From contig CM041295.1 of assembly GCA_023052935.1 (NCBI GenBank), positions 22,881,806 to 22,945,805 of the forward strand: DNA of 64,000 nucleotides, given 5' to 3'. Origin of the DNA: Piezodorus guildinii (taxonomy: Eukaryota > Arthropoda > Insecta > Hemiptera > Pentatomidae). Under the pieces are notes generated by a model, which saw only the letters and a list, made by a program, of their open reading frames with translations, made no database searches and was not told where the DNA came from. A program made the translations under genes and the position numbers. Positions 10,875 through 23,575 of the stretch are shown here, in pieces. Each line of letters starts with the position of its first letter. The stretch's first letter is position 1.

Positions 10875-12186
10875 GTAAGTCTTTTTTTTTTTTTTTTGTC
10901 CTACATAAACTAAGATAAATTTACACTATATTGGGACTGGTCACAATTGACCAATTTAGGTTTCATATATCATTTGTTGTCCTGTTATTTTATTCAGTAA
11001 TTTCTGAAATAATTATTTAGCAAGTACAATTTTAACAAATTGATTGTTTTGATTAGAACCCAGAATATTAGATTATTCCTGATTATAAAATTTGATGCTA
11101 TACAACTTTTATTCTATAAGTTTTTTGGTATTGTTGAACTATTTAAATACAATATAGCATCAATGATTTTAATGTATGCCATCTTCGAATTTGAGCGTGA
11201 TTGATAGATTATTATGGGGTTTATGCCCTAACATAGATCATTTGGATCATGTGCATATCTAATAAAAACTGTTATAAGTTGGGATGGATTTGCAATTTTA
11301 TTATAGTTTATCAATACTTGAAGTACAAGAAGATGAGTTTGTCGAATTTTGATGGCAAATCAGCTATAGTGAAATGGATTAACTTAATTCCCTCAGCTAG
11401 TTGAAAATGTTATGAAAATCTCCTATCAATTAGTTGGAAATGAGAACAATACTGTTGAATGTTCTTCTATTATAAATATTGTTTATAATTTCTTTATGTG
11501 GTTAATCATAAAGTCGTAATTAAAATAATTTATGATAATGTTTCTAAAATAAATGACTTTTCCATAGTTTTTTAATTGTTAAGGATTTGCCATCTCGTAA
11601 GATACCATTCATAATAAATTGCCATATTTTACGCATCAAAAGTTCAAATAAGTCATAAGCATTAGTCATTGGGACTATAATTGATGTCAAGGATTTGCAT
11701 CATAATACAAAAATTATTAGTATCGTGGACTAAATTGGCTCAAAATTAGGAAATTTTAATTCAGATTGATTTTAAATAAATCATTTCTTGATTCTTCAGT
11801 GGCAGGAACAGGGTATTATTTTTAAGAAGAAACACATAATTTATTGAATTATTCAACAGAAGTACTTTATGAGCTGCTAAATTCTCTAAGACCCTTACTA
11901 GGCCTTATCTCTCATTCACTTTGAATTTTTTTATATATATATATTAAGATATTTTATTTTGAATAATGAGTATAAATATTTATGTATTTGGCTTATTGAT
12001 TTGTTAGGTAAATTTTAAATTGTAAGATTTATTATTAAACTAATATAGAGTCATAGGTATAGAAAAGTTGAAATTTTAACTAATTGACTAGAGCTTCATG
12101 AAGAGTTCATTACACAAACTCATTATAAAAACATTAGTTATGACAAAATAGTCATGGTTACATATTTGTCTATCTCTGCTCATCAT

Positions 12187-12305
12187 TGACATACATACAT
12201 AGATAGCACTACATCCCGTCATCGAGACTGGGCCTCCTCTAAAAGCTCTCACCTGTCCTTTCGATCAGCTGCAGCAGCTCTCCAGAAATTTATAAGCACA
12301 TGAAA
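12187..12305 (-). mobile_element. 3' end of an RTE-like LINE, in the Ly6 intron
   Basis: Read on the minus strand, it gives the C-terminal tail typical of endonuclease/RT LINEs (WRAAAADRKDR, then LLEEAQS) and ends in a TATGTATG-type tail. AGCTTTTAGAGGAGGCC and the tail match the end of the LINE at 38.7-39.95 kb, so both belong to one family. Heavily 5'-truncated. Confidence 0.75.
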
Positions 12306-12651
12306 GGAGCACTGCTCATCATTTACACAAAATGAAATTTAATTATCATGTGCGATTTTTCTATATTGTAGGCTCATGTATGCCTTGTTTTAATCATGTA
12401 GACAATCATTTTATATTTCAATTATAATTCAGTACTATTTCCAGTTACTGTTGAATTAGTCTAAATTGGCTTGCTGTTTCTAGTATGTGTATTTTATTAG
12501 GATTCTGCTTGCTTGTATCATGAAGTGATTGTGAGTGAATCTGTCCCAAAGAGAACAAGTAAACAATAAATTAATAATGGGTATGGCAGTATGCTATGTA
12601 TTTATTCCAACAAAATTAAAAATAAATTTCTTTTTTTTATGTATTGTAAAA

Positions 12652-12705
12652 TATATATATATATATATATTGGTGTGTGTGTGTGGTTGTGCGTGCGTGT
12701 GTCTT
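12652..12705. repeat. Compound AT / GT microsatellite
   Basis: (AT)n at about 12652-12670, then a GT-rich run to about 12703, about 50 bp before exon 4 of the Ly6 gene. Confidence 0.9.
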
Positions 12706-12753
12706 TAATATAATTTTATTATATATTTAATAACATTAAATTTTTTATTTCAG

Positions 12754-12820
12754 AAACTATTATGACGAAACCACATGGTGCTTCTGTTTTTTGGATAACA
12801 GATGTAATGGATCTGTGTAA
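12754..12820 (+). CDS. UPAR/Ly6-domain protein, exon 4 with stop
   Basis: The exon completes the reading frame exactly (phase 2 in) and codes NYYDETTWCFCFLDNRCNGSV before TAA at 12818-12820. The closing CFCFLD.RCN motif is the family signature and supplies the last three cysteines and the Asn after Cys10. Acceptor TTTATTTCAG is strong. Oddly, the protein ends four residues after Cys137, leaving no room for the C-terminal hydrophobic GPI signal most relatives have. It may be a soluble isoform, or a further exon may be spliced from a weak GT just before the stop. Confidence 0.9.
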
Positions 12821-13336
12821 ACAGCATATCTCCTATAGCAGTTTTCATTTCACTCATCTTGGCAACATATTTTGTTATATGATTTGATTAAGATCAAAGC
12901 ATATAAAATAATAGAAAACATCAATTTATTACTGTTTACACATTTTATAAACGTTATTTTTACTAAATATTAACTTAATACCAATTTTGTAAACATTTGT
13001 ACAAATTATTTTTATAATGTAGTAATATGCTGCCAACCAAAGTATTTACATATTTACTTCATCTGCTAAAGCATGTGTATTTGCTTTAGATTTATTCTGT
13101 CATCACTTTAAAGAATGATTGGTTATTAAGCCCTAGAATTAATAATTAAATCTAAAAAATATATATTTTTTAATGTTTTATTCACTGAGTTTTATTGAAA
13201 TAATTCTTCCTTGAAGAATGATGATGTAGTAATTGAGTAATAATGATGACCTACTAGCTGGAAACAACTTAATGGAAAAATAATGAGGGTAAAAAGATGA
13301 AAGATATTTAGGTTGAAAAAAGCTAGTGGAAACTTC

Positions 13337-13372
<36 letters not shown>

Positions 13373-13690
13373 GAGAAATACATACTCTCACAGCATAGTG
13401 CTAATGTAATTATACTTTTAATGTAATTTTAAAGAGAGTATGCAATTTTTAATGTGATATATAATCCGTCCTTCTACAGATCTATATAATCGATTTTTTA
13501 AATAAATTTATACTTTTATAGATTTTTTATCAATCATGATTTGAAAGATACTATTGGTTAGCCTTTTTATTATTTTTTTCTTGAAATTTATACGTTTTAC
13601 TTTATAATGCTGTTTATAACTTAAAATGCTTTTTTATATTTATGTATAATTTATTGTGATCACTGAAAATAAATTAACTATAATTTGTTT
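12821..13690 (+). other. Likely 3' UTR of the Ly6 gene
   Basis: AT-rich sequence after the stop. An AATAAA at 13668-13673 is a candidate polyadenylation signal among several A-rich sites. A 31-A run at 13339-13369 would be transcribed if the UTR extends that far. Confidence 0.35.
13339..13369. repeat. Poly-A run of 31
   Basis: Uninterrupted A tract ending in GGGG. It could be a retroposon tail, but no body is recognised on its left. Confidence 0.9.
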
Positions 13691-15894
13691 CAATGATGTA
13701 ATCTACTTATTTAAGCCGACTGAATTGATAAATATTTGGTGATTTTGTACAATGATAAAATTTATGTTGTAATTGTACAAAACAATTTTTGTTACATTCT
13801 CTTCAATATATTTTTGAATTTTAAATTTATCTTTTATTTTTTGGAAACCTATAACCTCTTTATATCTAATTACACATGCAACAGGCTTTTTTGTTTCATT
13901 ATAGTTAAATGTATGAACTGCTAGTGTTTTAAATCATTTGAAAGATTCTGTTAATAACAAGAACATAAGGTGTAATTTATAAGATGATAGATATTTTCGA
14001 TAAACATATTGTGTACTTATTCATGATCGTATGCCATGAATGTGGGGCAAGATTAATTATACATTATATTTTCTTTTCTTTTTGCCAACATTTTATAGTT
14101 AAAGAATACTGAAGCTCAATTCTTTAATTCTAAATGAGTTTGACTGTCATTTAAATGAACTTTTAAAAAAAAGTTATGATGAAATAATTAGCAACAAAAA
14201 TAATTTTCTTCTTGTTACAGTTTTATAGACAAACTTCATTTAGCCACTTGTGGATCTAGGAATAGAGATAAATAAATTGAGTTGCATTAAAGGATTATTG
14301 ATTATTATCAGTTTGCTATGTACTGCATAGATAATTTGATACGACTTATTTTAATATCTCTAAGGTTTCAGTGCAGTCTCCTGAAGCATGAACCTTATCA
14401 GGAATCAACTTGAATTAAAAATAAAATGTATAAATAGGAATTATTCTCTTACTAAGCTAATATGAACCAGGCTTAACTGGTAATTTTTATGCAAAATATA
14501 TTCCCTACCTGCAGAAGTTTAGCGATGAATTCGGCATAAGAACGTTTGCTATGTTCAAAGGACTATGTTCAGAAGCATGTAATGTAATATGTAAAGTTCG
14601 GAAGCAGGGGGACCATTTATTTTTGGACTATTTTTGGAAAAATATGGACTGGAAAAGAATCAGCTCCAGAAAATGGCAGAAACTGCCTAGCTCGCTGGGC
14701 ATCTTATGCCACTATATATGTTAATGCTAGCCTGGATTCATAAATTTTCCAAGACCGTATTTTTAACATCAGTAATATGGCTAAATAGGCTTATTTGAAA
14801 ATATATTTCTCCCTTCTTTTTAGTTGCTAAAGATTGTCTTCAAGATTGATTAGCATGATGTGTGTTAATAGCAACTCACAAAGTCAAGCAGTCAACCTAA
14901 TTAGGAAAATTCTGTTTCTTCTTCATCTAAGTAACCACTGTATAATCTTGAAGCAATGTGAACTGATGCAATCGAACAGGGTTTTTATGAAGTATATATC
15001 CTTCAAAAAGTGTTTATATTTTTAAGCATGCACTCCTTCATAACATCTCATCCCTACCTATTCCGGAAACCCTCTGAGAGAACTGAAAATGAGATGGCCT
15101 TGGTATCTCATAAAATTAAGACAATAAAATGCTACCAATGGATAGCTCTTTCACATAGCTATATCAAACCACATGATCATATTTTTCACATTTACTTGTA
15201 TTATTGTAATTAAAACTTGTAAATTTCAATAAGTACAATTTATCTATTTATAAAATTCTCTTACTTCTTCATATCAAAGTTCCTTCTATATTTGTAAAGA
15301 AGAATGGAACTAGGCCAATGGATGTATTATTACAGCTATTTTTTTTTTTTTTTTTTTTTTTTTTCAATTTGCTTTTTAATACTCCTCATGCTTGTCAAAG
15401 AACTAAATCATTTTTTTTTTCACTACATCACCTCACGCTTCATTCATTGCCAAACTGTTGGATTCTGTTTCCTATGAAATATGTCAAAAATAAACCTTTT
15501 TTCCACTGTATTGATTGAACAAATTAAAAAAAAAAAAAAAAAAAAAGGAATTGTAATATTGAGGCTGAGAGAACCTGATACCATTTTGTTTTATTGTTAT
15601 TGAAGAGATTTTCGTAAAGGATAAAGTACCCACATAATAGTGGTTGATAGTGCACAACCATTAATCTGCTTTCACAAATCAAGCAAATCACACCATATTC
15701 CAACAATACACCATAACAAATATATTCCACTTCCCTGAGGTCAATATAAAATGGGGAAAGTGTAATTTATTAATTTCGTCATTTAAGATTTATAAATATC
15801 TCAATGAAATATTCGCATACATTACATTTAGTACTTGAAAAGGTAAAGCTCATGGGAAAACAAAGGTTTCACTAAGAGTAGGAGAGACTAGCAA
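13691..15894. other. AT-rich intergenic DNA with two opposed homopolymers
   Basis: No gene recognised. A poly-T run (about 15340-15364) and a poly-A run (about 15526-15546) enclose about 160 bp of unrecognised sequence. Several 60-78-codon frames here are AT-rich chance frames. Confidence 0.4.
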
Positions 15895-16090
15895 TTGTTA
15901 GTAGACACTTGAAAGAATCAGAGAAATATATGAGGATTCAAGCTCTCCACCACCATCATCGGCCATTTTGGCTCAATCATTTACTGGGGGTCTATACTAG
16001 ATGGGACAAGGTATAAAATAATGAGTTTACCTATTTCCTATCAGTAGAATATGAGGAATGAAAGTAGAATATTCCACTTACCCAGATGTA
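15895..16090 (+). repeat. Dispersed repeat B, copy 1
   Basis: About 195 bp matching 36187-36385 in the same orientation. Shared landmarks in order are GTTAGTAGACACTTG, GGATTCAAGC, a GGTATAA block and AGTAGAATATTCCACTTACCC. GGATTCAAGC resembles a weak B box, so a SINE is possible. Class not established. Confidence 0.65.
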
Positions 16091-16787
16091 CTACAGGAAG
16101 CGATACATTGTTTTAGTCCTTCAGCCTACCTGAATGTCCAACACACACAGATATACAATTTAGCATACAGTGTGTATATAATATAGGATCAGTATTAGAA
16201 ACTCCATTAACCCCTATTGTAAATATCACTTAAGTGTAACATGTAATTGGTGTAACACCACATGTTTAAATTCTAAGGCTTGTGGCCACATGTAAAAATA
16301 AATATTAAGAAAAAGAAAAGAATATAAGCAAACAAGACTATCAACTTGCAAAAAATAATTTGAATTAAACAGTATTGTATTGACTACTCACAACAGAAAG
16401 TCCACCGCTTCTTCCCCTCTCCCTAGATATTTGAGGTCATCAGCCTAAAAGAGAAGGAATGATGACCCTACTTCATGACTTCAATCAGGAATTGCTTCGT
16501 TTTTTTTGGATGTTCCCTTTCAAGGCAAAAAATAAAGGTTTTCTTGTACCTGCTGATCCTGAACAGAAATTATCTGTAGATCTATGGTTCACAGACCTGG
16601 AACCTAAGGAGTGGAGGGACCAGTTAGAAAGCTATGAATAGCCTTCTGCTGTGCCAAGGAAATCATGTATACATCATGTTGGTTTATGCCTTCCAAGCCA
16701 TAAATAAGTGTATAAGAAAGTAACAAAGTTTGACCAAAGATCTTCATGGTTTGTAGAAGTGACAAGTCAATAAATATACAAGCACAT

Positions 16788-17114
16788 TTAAAACTCAGTG
16801 CGGCACGGGGTATTTGACCCCATTCTATTTTTATCGGAATTTTTTTTTTTTTTTCTCCGGGGTTCTGCAATGATGTCACATCCCGGTCCTGAGAACTCCG
16901 TCTCTCCAACAATCTTGATCATTCCAGTCAGACCTATGGCTGCCAGAGATTATTGAAGTTTGAAACATATAGACATTATTAGTTTCAACTCTTCGAAAGG
17001 TTCAAAGCTGAAAAAGGTTCGAGCATTTTTGGAAGTTTACCTCTTACAAGGCTCAGCACTCGTGGAAAGTAAGACATGGGGTCAATTGACCCCATATCGC
17101 ACTGAACGTGTTAA
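16788..17114. mobile_element. piggyBac-like MITE with TTAA target duplication
   Basis: TTAA at 16788-16791 and 17111-17114 bound about 320 bp. Both ends, read inward, show (A/C)..TTCAGTGCG or ACTCAGTGCG, then GGGGT, then TTGACCCC: CTCAGTGCGGCACGGGGTA on the left and GTTCAGTGCGATATGGGGTC on the right. A TTAA duplication with inverted ends is the mark of the piggyBac superfamily. There is no transposase frame, so it is non-autonomous. Overlapping minus-strand frames here are incidental. Confidence 0.75.
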
Positions 17115-17717
17115 GGACATAATACAATAAGTAATTGTCATAATATCAATATTGGGATTACAGTACTATTTGCAAAATTTGGCACCATTTGATATATTAA
17201 AAAAAGATATGAATGGACCAGGAAAAGAGGCATTGGATTTTAATTTTTTTTTTTTTTAACACTTAAAGATGTACTTATCATAAATCATGAACTTAAGATA
17301 TCCAGAGAGGTTTTGAAAGAATATCAAATATCTAAAAATAATGACCCCTAAACTGATGGTACCCTAAAAAATAAAAAGAGCACTTTTTGTATGGTAATTA
17401 AGTGGATAGCAACTATTAGTAGGGTTAAAAGTACACAGATTGAAGAAATAAAAGTGCTGTACTGAAGTCGCCCCAATTGATCAGTAGAAAATAGTGAAGA
17501 TAAAAAAAAATTATTAATTAACTGCAAGTTGTAAAAAAAAAATTGTTGGTTGTAATGAAGTTCATAGGACTACCAATAAGAAATAGAGAGCCATGTAAAT
17601 TCATTATACAACTAAAAGAGAGACGATGAATAATAAAAGATTGTACCATAGACTCGTCAGTTTACACTGAAGTGGAAGCATTATCTGTAATCTACTGAAT
17701 TAGCATACTAGGATGTT
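17115..17717. other. AT-rich intergenic DNA
   Basis: No gene or repeat recognised. Confidence 0.4.
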
Positions 17718-17815
17718 GAGCCCCCATCCATTTCACTGCACCATTTTGAGGAGATGGATTTGAACACACAACCTTTGGCTAGAAAGACTAGCACGCTACC
17801 CACACAGCCACAGGC
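17718..17815 (-). repeat. tRNA-derived SINE head fragment
   Basis: On the minus strand it reads GCCTGTGGCTGTGTGGGTAG (A-box region), then GCGTGCTAGTC, then GGTTGTGTGTTCAAATCC (B box). The head resembles the SINEs at 51.84-52.08 kb and 61.70 kb (GCCCGTGGCTG.. and TAGC.CGCTA). Only the tRNA-like head remains. Confidence 0.7.
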
Positions 17816-20800
17816 AAATAAAACAAACAAAATTAATACTGATTTCTTAAAAAAACCTATAACTGAGATGAAAGTACTATATAGCAAAACCACCAATAAA
17901 TTCAGAAATAAAAGAAGGTTAATAAAACAAGTAGTTTGGAAATATAATTTATTAAAAAAAAAAAAAAATACAACACTTCAACATAAAACAATTTTTATGA
18001 AAATAATTACAACTAGTAAACACGTATTTTACATAAATAATGCGGTAAATGAGCTCAGACAATGTTTTCAGAACCTTAAATAATAAAAATAAACAAAAGT
18101 AATATCAGTGAAAACATAACATCCTATTTCAATAAATGCAATGTACAGCAGCTATAGTGACTTATCTAAATCGAACTTAAATCTGATTTACATATCATTC
18201 ATGTTTAATAAATCTCATCAAATCAAAAACCAAAACCTACCTATGAATAATTAATTTAAAAATAAAATACAAAAATAGCATAGTTATATGATTTTGTTTT
18301 AGTTCAAAATGGATCAATTCAAATTGGTATTTACACTTATAATTTTACCCTTTGTTTGGTGCATATAAAAACATATAAATTTCACATTCTTCATGAATAA
18401 AATGATCAAATTAAAATCTAAAGTATCAGGAAAAACTTTTGAACAAGTTTTGTCAAGATAATTTACTTTACCCAAGATATGAGTCAAGACTGAACTTAAA
18501 ATGTACATACATAGTAGAGTATAACTTGGTAAAATTTAAAACAATCAGCCTTACCAGTGAAATTTAAGTATCACAACAAATATAATTAAACTTTTGACTT
18601 ATGTTCTTTCCTATAACCTCACATACACCATATCCACACATACACATACATACATAAAGATTGGAAAATAGAATAATGAAGCAAAGTAACAAAAAATAGT
18701 ATTAGCTCCTTCAAAAAAATCAATAGGTAAAAGAAAATTATGTTATATTTTATCAGATTTACTATTTCTACTTACAAAGCTATAAAAACAATTATTATTT
18801 TTAAACATTTATTTTCATTAAAACTATTACCAATGAATTAATTTTAGTACAATTAAAATTTATTTAATTAACATACCATTATAAGAATATGAGAAAAATC
18901 TAATGTACCTATAATTTCATGATTTTTTTTATAAATCATTTTAACGACTATCGGGAAAATTTCATGTTTCAAAGCGTAATGTTCATTAGTTAAGCTATTA
19001 TTGATATAAGGCTATTTTTAGAATATAGGTTTAGGTGATTTCATTCTTGATTGAATAAAAATGTCAACCATTTATTGCTATCTTAACTAATTACTACATC
19101 AATTGGAGTACTGGAATTTATCTTTTAAGAAAAATTAGTGTGATAAATATCTACAAATTAACTAACTTAAGTTTTAAAAAGAACGAAAAGTAGCAACTAA
19201 AAACATTTTTTTTAATTATTGTAACAGTGAAATAAATGTAATGTTACACAACTTCGGTTTAAAAACTACTTAAATTACATTTCAAACATTAAACAAAACA
19301 TATGTGTATTTATCAAATAAAAATACGTACATTCGCATAATGAGATCAATAGGGGAAATTAGAAAAAAAAAAATGCAGAGTACCTGACACAAAAATCAAA
19401 ACTAAATATTCACAAAAATTATATAAATAATTAGAATTTAACTATAACAGCAACTAATGATGTCTTCATAAATATTTTACAATAAACTATTTCTTCCTCA
19501 TTGTGCAGATACAATTTTATCGATCACATTAGGAGAAATAAATTACTGGGATTTATTTAAGAAATAATTTATTTCAAGATTTGATTGAAAGGAAGACATT
19601 TGATAAATAAACAGCTAATTTAATCAATAAGTCAATTTACATCCCTATTCTGAATAAATGTATTTTATAAATGTAGCTTAAACATAGGTATATATGTATA
19701 TATTATATACACAAAGCACTAAGCATCCAGTTCGTGAACAAAAATGCTATTTTAAATATCAATCAACAAACTAAAGATAAATATCTTTATAACAAACCCA
19801 AGTTAAAAGGTACTTCCATAACAACAATAACAAGAAAACAGAGTAAATAATATTAAATTAACAGGATCATTCTATATACTGTTTAAAAATGCCACTAAAA
19901 ATGACCAGCTACTTTTTAATAGATTTATAACTTAATTGAATAAGAGAAAACTTTTTAATGATCAAATACAAGAAAGTAAAAAATAAATACAAGCATTCAA
20001 ATTTATATAATATAAAACAATATGTATATGGACTTACTTTTATATTATATGAAATCAATACATGTAACCAGGATTGAAAATTTGTTACAGCCAGAATCAT
20101 AAATACAGTATATTCATCCTTAGAAAATAATTATAAATTTGAAATACAAAGTGGTTGTATAGCTTAATGGTACTAATGTCAGTATAACTTCTAAACTAAA
20201 AATATAACCTAATAAAATTAATTTGTTATATAATCTAAGGATGTTCATTTATTTAAGTATTTTACACACAAATAAAATATCAACTGCAACTTATCTGCCT
20301 ATTTTAGTAATAAATAAAAAAACAAATATTTTTATATTAGATTTCAAAAAAGTTTAAACCTTGATTTAAGTCCATCCTACCTAAGAATAGTTTCATTACT
20401 CAGTTTTCAACATAATGATTCAAATCAGAATATTTACTTGTGTCTAATACACTTGCAAATTTTAATACAAACAAAATATAATTATCAAAACTCCTAGGTT
20501 ATACTACATTAAACACACTACAAAGTATAGTCTTACTATTTATTTACTTTAAAATATTTAAATAACTGGTGTTAATTAATTGAACTATTTTTTTTTTTTT
20601 CGTTTAGAATATATATTTGATTTGGAATTTTCTTTTTATTTATTCAAATTTACAGTCCAGTCACTAATTCATAATGCAAAATAGACCATAAAATGAGGTG
20701 TATGGCAGTGATATTCAATGCTTTGATTTCAACAATGATTGTACAGATATTGCTAAGTGTGAGTTCTCACACACTTATGCATGTACATGTGTATAAATAA

Positions 20801-20881
20801 ATACAAAGTTATATATTATGCATGTATGTGTGTGTATATATATTTTAGATTGAGGGTGTATAGTCGACTGTAGAAACTATT
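17816..20881. other. AT-rich gene-poor DNA
   Basis: Very AT-rich. The short open frames here (17754-18083, 18314-18508, 19909-20100) have AT-biased composition and no family likeness. Some may belong to the long 3' region of the phosphatase gene on the minus strand, but no boundary is visible. Confidence 0.4.
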
Positions 20882-21136
20882 ATAGGTAGAATAGTCAGGA
20901 ATCAGTCATTTTTAAAAAGTTTTTAATTTTGCCAACGTTTCGGCTCAAGCTTGTGAGCCATCATCAGGGCATTACTGAGCCATGTCCAAGCATAAACCCT
21001 AGTTATGCTTTTACATAGTAGTTTATGCTTGGACATGGCTCAGTAATGCCCTGATGATGGCTCACAAGCTTGAGCCGAAACGTTGGCAAAATTAAAAACT
21101 TTTTAAAAATGACTGATTCCTGACTATTCTACCTAT
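20882..21136. repeat. Perfect palindrome, 116-bp arms, 23-bp spacer
   Basis: Left arm 20882-20997 and right arm 21021-21136 are exact reverse complements over all 116 bases by my reading; the spacer is 20998-21020. The right arm contains CCTGATGATGGCTCACAAGC, then TTGAGCCGAAACGTTGGC: a CUGAUGA...stem...GAAA layout like a hammerhead ribozyme core, seen in degenerate form in the Penelope-like relic at 55.3 kb. Likely two inverted copies of a Penelope-like terminal segment. Confidence 0.9.
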
Positions 21137-22817
21137 TATATTTTAGATATATACACACACAAAAATACATTCATAGACAAAGCATGGTAACACAAACATA
21201 TAATTAGCAAGGACATCACTATAAGGAAGTCCAACTAGGAAGGTTTACCTCTCCCAATAATTTGAAAACTCAAAAAGTTAACATCTTGACACCGGTGTGA
21301 CTATGCCAGAACAGGCTCTGACTATATTTTTCACGTTTTGATATGTATTTTATATTTTATTTTCATTTTTTTAATTTATATTTATAAAATATATATTGTG
21401 TTTAATAACTGATAATTGGCCTTTTGAAATTGATATTACATGAGTCATAAATGCAAACAGAATGATAAACAAAAGAGCTATAATTGCAAGGTCCTTGGCA
21501 TTCAATTTGTTAAGAAACTGGAATCATATCAATATAATGTTGTTTTACTTGAATAGAAAAGAAGTGTTTGTCTGCATGAACAACAATGATGAATAGTCTT
21601 TCATTAACAAAACTGGCTAATTTATTCCTTAATTGTGAATATCTGTAACATTGATAACACTCATCATAAGTAATTTTAATAGAATATTTAATTGAAATAA
21701 TAAGACAAGGACATGCTTCGAAATCCACAATATTCTACAAAATATAAAGAAAGGTGTTTTTAAAAATTATTTGGGGCGAAGAACAAATGTAACAACATAT
21801 AAAAATGAAAAATGGACATTTTAATCATTTTATATAATTCAATTCTGTTTAAATCTAAATTTCATAGATTACTCTTGTATGAAAGTTGTGAAGCTCAATA
21901 CTGAAATATAACATACTTGTATCACCCTTTTAGAACACAAGAGGTTGTATTCTATAAGTTAAAATAAATTATATTCAACAGTCAAGAGGACTGAGTAGAT
22001 CAGACTGACTAAGCCATAAAACAACTGTTGATTGAAATTGTTCTAGCAGTGGAAAATCATGTTTTGCAACTAAATTATCCTTGTTTTCAAAAGTTTAGCA
22101 ACATAAAATGAACGGTCTTTTTCTCTCATGAACACGCGATTTTAAAGATGTTCTGTTGTGTAATAAATCTTCAGAAGTATTAAATCAATACCATCCCCAT
22201 TTCTGATATACAATTCATAAAAATGTATTCAAATATTTCTAAATTGAATTAATAAAACATACAGAAAACCTGAATCAAATTAACAAAATCAATGATTTAA
22301 AACAATATCAATACATAAAAGATAAACTTCAAAAAGATATAAGTCAAAACACTGAAAAACCCCTCTAATAACTGTTCTTTGAAAATTTCAACTCATAAAG
22401 CTATCAAACCAAATGAATACCCAGTATAAACATATTTCAAAATTATGCATATATTTATAAATTCCTATTTAAAAAATCTAATAATTATTAACATTTACAT
22501 TTTTTTTTTTTAATTAAAAGTCAAATCGTAGCGTTAGAATAGGCATTTACAGTTTACATGACACCAGTACAAAACAACAGACTTATTTTAAAATAAATAG
22601 CTAAATAAATTTACCCAGAGCCATGACACACACTCATTGCAATATCTTATAACAGTTGAATAAAATAAACATTTTTTTATCCATTAATTGGAGTACCTAC
22701 CAAGTACCAGGTAGTTTATCTTAATAACATAATTTCTGCATTCACTTGTTGTATTTAATACAATAGTAAATCTCAAAGAAAAAAAAAACAAAAAAAAAAC
22801 ATCCATTTAAATAACCC

Positions 22818-22822
22818 TATAT

Positions 22823-22905
<83 letters not shown>
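22818..22905. repeat. (AT)n microsatellite
   Basis: About 85 bp of nearly pure AT/TATA with two ATAC interruptions near its left end. Confidence 0.95.
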
Positions 22906-22908
<3 letters not shown>

Positions 22909-23409
22909 GCAATCAACATCAAACATTTTAAAAATTTAATTTAAAAGAATAATATGATTGCTTATATTCACATATTTTCACAAGGTTTCAACATTTAATA
23001 AAATAAGTATACGTATCTTGTTGATTCATAATCACAACTCTAATCATACTCTTGTCATTGTTATAATTATTTACAATTATGCATATTGACTTACAAGAAC
23101 TACATTCCTGAGATTAATTGTACATTATAAAAGCCAAATAGCTAAAGTAAATTGTACCTAAGCATTATAAAATATATATTACTAGATACTATGTTTCATT
23201 ACCTCTTTTTTTAATTTTTTTGTTTTCCATTCTCTTAAGATACAAAATCCAAAAAAGGATACTGTATAACATGTGGGAATACAAAAATCTCCATAATTTA
23301 TGTTTACAGATTACTGTAAAGACTGTAATGTAATTACTGTAATCTGACTACAGATTAAGAAATTAATTATAAAATAAGAAGTTTTAAGAGTAAAACAAAT
23401 GATTTATGT

Positions 23410-23486
23410 GTATTTGTGTGTGTGTGTGTGTGTGTGCGTGTGTGTGTGTGTGCGTGCGTGCGTGTGTGTGTGTGTGTGTATGTGTG

Positions 23487-23546
<60 letters not shown>

Positions 23547-23575
23547 GTGTGTGTGTTGAGTATGTGTGTGTAAAC
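23410..23575. repeat. (TG)n microsatellite
   Basis: About 160 bp of TG with scattered CG and TA interruptions. It creates spurious His/Thr and Val/Cys-rich frames on both strands. Confidence 0.95.

Noticed and set aside
13192..13383. Phe-rich minus-strand frame
   Set aside because: Generated by the poly-A run at 13339-13369.
16459..16641. 60-codon plus-strand frame with rather protein-like composition (FLVPADPEQKLSVDLWF)
   Set aside because: No homologue recognised, no neighbouring exons with matching splice sites; too short to call without transcript evidence.
20165..20200. tRNA-like A box (TAGCTTAATGG)
   Set aside because: No B box at the right distance and no cloverleaf pairing.
21021..21136. 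A working hammerhead ribozyme
   Set aside because: The CUGAUGA and GAAA boxes with a stem are present, but there is one extra base after CUGAUGA and no evident UH cleavage site with closing stems; reported only as hammerhead-like.
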